NCBI GenBank assembly: GCA_002308795.1
Contig: DBVV01000130.1
Span: 1 to 14,764, forward strand
Source: Mageeibacillus sp. UBA1255
GTDB taxonomy: Bacteria > Bacillota > Clostridia > UBA1212 > UBA1255
Direction of reading: 5' to 3'
Length of the DNA: 14,764 bases
The translations under genes were made by a program, and so were the position numbers. The notes beneath the pieces are model-generated. The model worked only from the letters and a program-made list of their open reading frames with translations. It ran no database searches and was not told where the DNA came from. Positions 13,714 through 14,764 of this stretch are shown piece by piece. Each line of letters opens with the position of its first letter. The first letter of the stretch is position 1.

Positions 13714-14764
13714 TTATCCTGCGGTAAATTCAAGTATGTCGCTCTCGCCGAACGAATTCCTGGTCTGAAGGTAGTACGTCGATCCGGCCGTTAATTCCTT
13801 CTTCGGCACGCCCTCGTTCACGTTATAATAGACCCACTCTCCTGCTCCCGGCTCGCTTCCGAGCCTGTACTCTGCCGGAAAACCATCGAGCGACAGCATC
13901 ATTGCCACGTCGGTCTCCCCTGTTACCGCAGGCAGCGGAGGCTTCTCCCCGAGCCAGTTATTGAGCGCGTAAAGATTCTTCTGCACGTTGTCAAACACCG
14001 CAAATCCGAAGTCAACGTTCGGCTCGATGTGAGTGCTTTCGTATAGCGAGATGCCTTCCTGCGGCTGCTCGAACCATTCGAGCGGGTAGTTCCAGCGTGC
14101 GACAATAAGCGCCTGTGGTGACAGCTCCTTCACGTTCCTAAGCTGACGCTCGAACGTTGTCCGCCCGCCGATCACGTTATTCAGCTTGTCCCAGTTGAAA
14201 CCGCCCTTGTGCACCGACGCCCAGGCGACCATCTGCTCGACTTTTCCATCTTTTCCCGCGGAATAGAAAGTACGGTACATACCCTCTCCTGCAGCATTGT
14301 CCTCTTCGTTCTCAACGAAAAGCCACACCGGAACGTCCGCCGGCACCGCCTTATACCCTTTCGCATCGGTCTCCGTGCTCTCGCTCATATATCCGTTGGT
14401 GTAGCGAATATTCCAGCGCGGGTCATTTACGAGCGCACCGTCCTGCCGCAATTTCGCCTGGAGGCTCCAGTCGATGAAGATCTCAACAAACGGTTTCCCG
14501 GCGTTCTCCGTACCGTCGTCAAATCTGTACCACGCGTCCGGATATTTCTCGTACAGCGCGTACAGATCGTCAAGCACTTCTTTCAGCCCGTCGTAATTTT
14601 CTCCGGATAATCTTGCCGCGAAATAAATCTTCGGCACGTCGAAGCCCTCCGCGCTCGCCGCAGTTTTAAGCAGATTCTGGCCGTTCAGGTACGTTCCGGC
14701 GGTGTATTTCTTCCAGCCTGCCGAATCGGCGGTCCTGTAGCTGGTGTAGTTGGTCCAGTCAACG
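13714..14764 (-). CDS. Partial TIM-barrel glycoside hydrolase-like protein with C-terminal beta domain
   Basis: The reading frame stays open from its stop at 13714 through the right window edge, so the start is missing; at least 350 residues are present. An internal GTG at 14637 is not the start, because the frame continues with ordinary coding sequence (VDWTNYTSYRTADSAGWKKY and beyond). The visible catalytic part resembles GH99/GH71-like barrels. A conserved-looking VPVWLFVENEED lies near 14285-14340, and RWNYPLEWFEQP is followed by GISLYESTHIEPNVDFGFAV around 14010-14105. The latter parallels the C-terminal acidic motif of the GH99/WbsX-like protein at 4916-6013. The last 75 or so residues (LDGFPAEYRLGSEPGAGEWV onward, ending near LEFTAG) look like a fibronectin-type or carbohydrate-binding beta-sandwich. 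It converges on the AraC gene with a 30-base gap. It may be exported, since such beta modules are typical of secreted enzymes, but the N-terminus is outside the window. The family is tentative. Confidence 0.6.
   Translation of the reverse strand, partial: VDWTNYTSYRTADSAGWKKYTAGTYLNGQNLLKTAASAEGFDVPKIYFAARLSGENYDGLKEVLDDLYALYEKYPDAWYRFDDGTENAGKPFVEIFIDWSLQAKLRQDGALVNDPRWNIRYTNGYMSESTETDAKGYKAVPADVPVWLFVENEEDNAAGEGMYRTFYSAGKDGKVEQMVAWASVHKGGFNWDKLNNVIGGRTTFERQLRNVKELSPQALIVARWNYPLEWFEQPQEGISLYESTHIEPNVDFGFAVFDNVQKNLYALNNWLGEKPPLPAVTGETDVAMMLSLDGFPAEYRLGSEPGAGEWVYYNVNEGVPKKELTAGSTYYLQTRNSFGESDILEFTAG

Overview
The window looks like chromosomal DNA from a Clostridia-type Bacillota. The basis is the acyl-phosphate lipid genes (PlsY, a FakA-type kinase, a DegV protein), a long atypical PRPP synthetase of the kind found in anaerobic Firmicutes, purine-rich AGGAGG-like ribosome binding sites before most genes, and a Gram-positive style AraC regulator next to sugar genes. 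Moderately high GC coding sequence with AT-rich promoters would fit a gut-type clostridial lineage. The taxon is inferred; there is no rRNA or tRNA to anchor it.

Left part (1-4846), housekeeping. Three minus-strand genes read DegV/FakB-like (2476-3396), then FakA-like DAK2 kinase (769-2460), then PlsY (65-703). Together they form a nearly complete route from free fatty acid to acyl-phosphate to acyl-glycerol-3-phosphate. A divergent plus-strand gene (3617-4774) encodes an atypical ribose-phosphate pyrophosphokinase with its own strong extended -10 promoter. A strong, probably bidirectional terminator (4801-4845) closes it and separates the housekeeping part from the accessory part. The extreme left edge carries a small repeat: three CATTTGC units flanked by a 12-bp direct repeat.

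Right part (4916-14764), an accessory carbohydrate locus. Three minus-strand genes form an operon: a 1076-residue six-hairpin glycosidase-like protein (8459-11689), a second, unrelated-looking 784-residue six-hairpin glycosidase-like protein (6056-8410), and a 365-residue GH99/WbsX-like protein (4916-6013). None has a signal peptide, so they probably act in the cytoplasm on imported oligosaccharides. Divergently across a 345-bp regulatory region lie an UlaE-type L-ribulose-5-phosphate 3-epimerase/sugar-phosphate epimerase (12035-12886) and an AraC-family regulator with a cupin sensor domain (12931-13683). Convergent with these, and cut by the right window edge, is another probable TIM-barrel glycoside hydrolase-like gene with a C-terminal beta domain (13714-14764).

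The most interesting possibility is that the right part is an uncharacterised glycan-utilisation locus. It would combine three intracellular hydrolases, at least two of them hard to place in a numbered family by eye, with a ketopentose-phosphate epimerase and a dedicated AraC regulator. No transporter is in the window, so the substrate and its import remain unknown.
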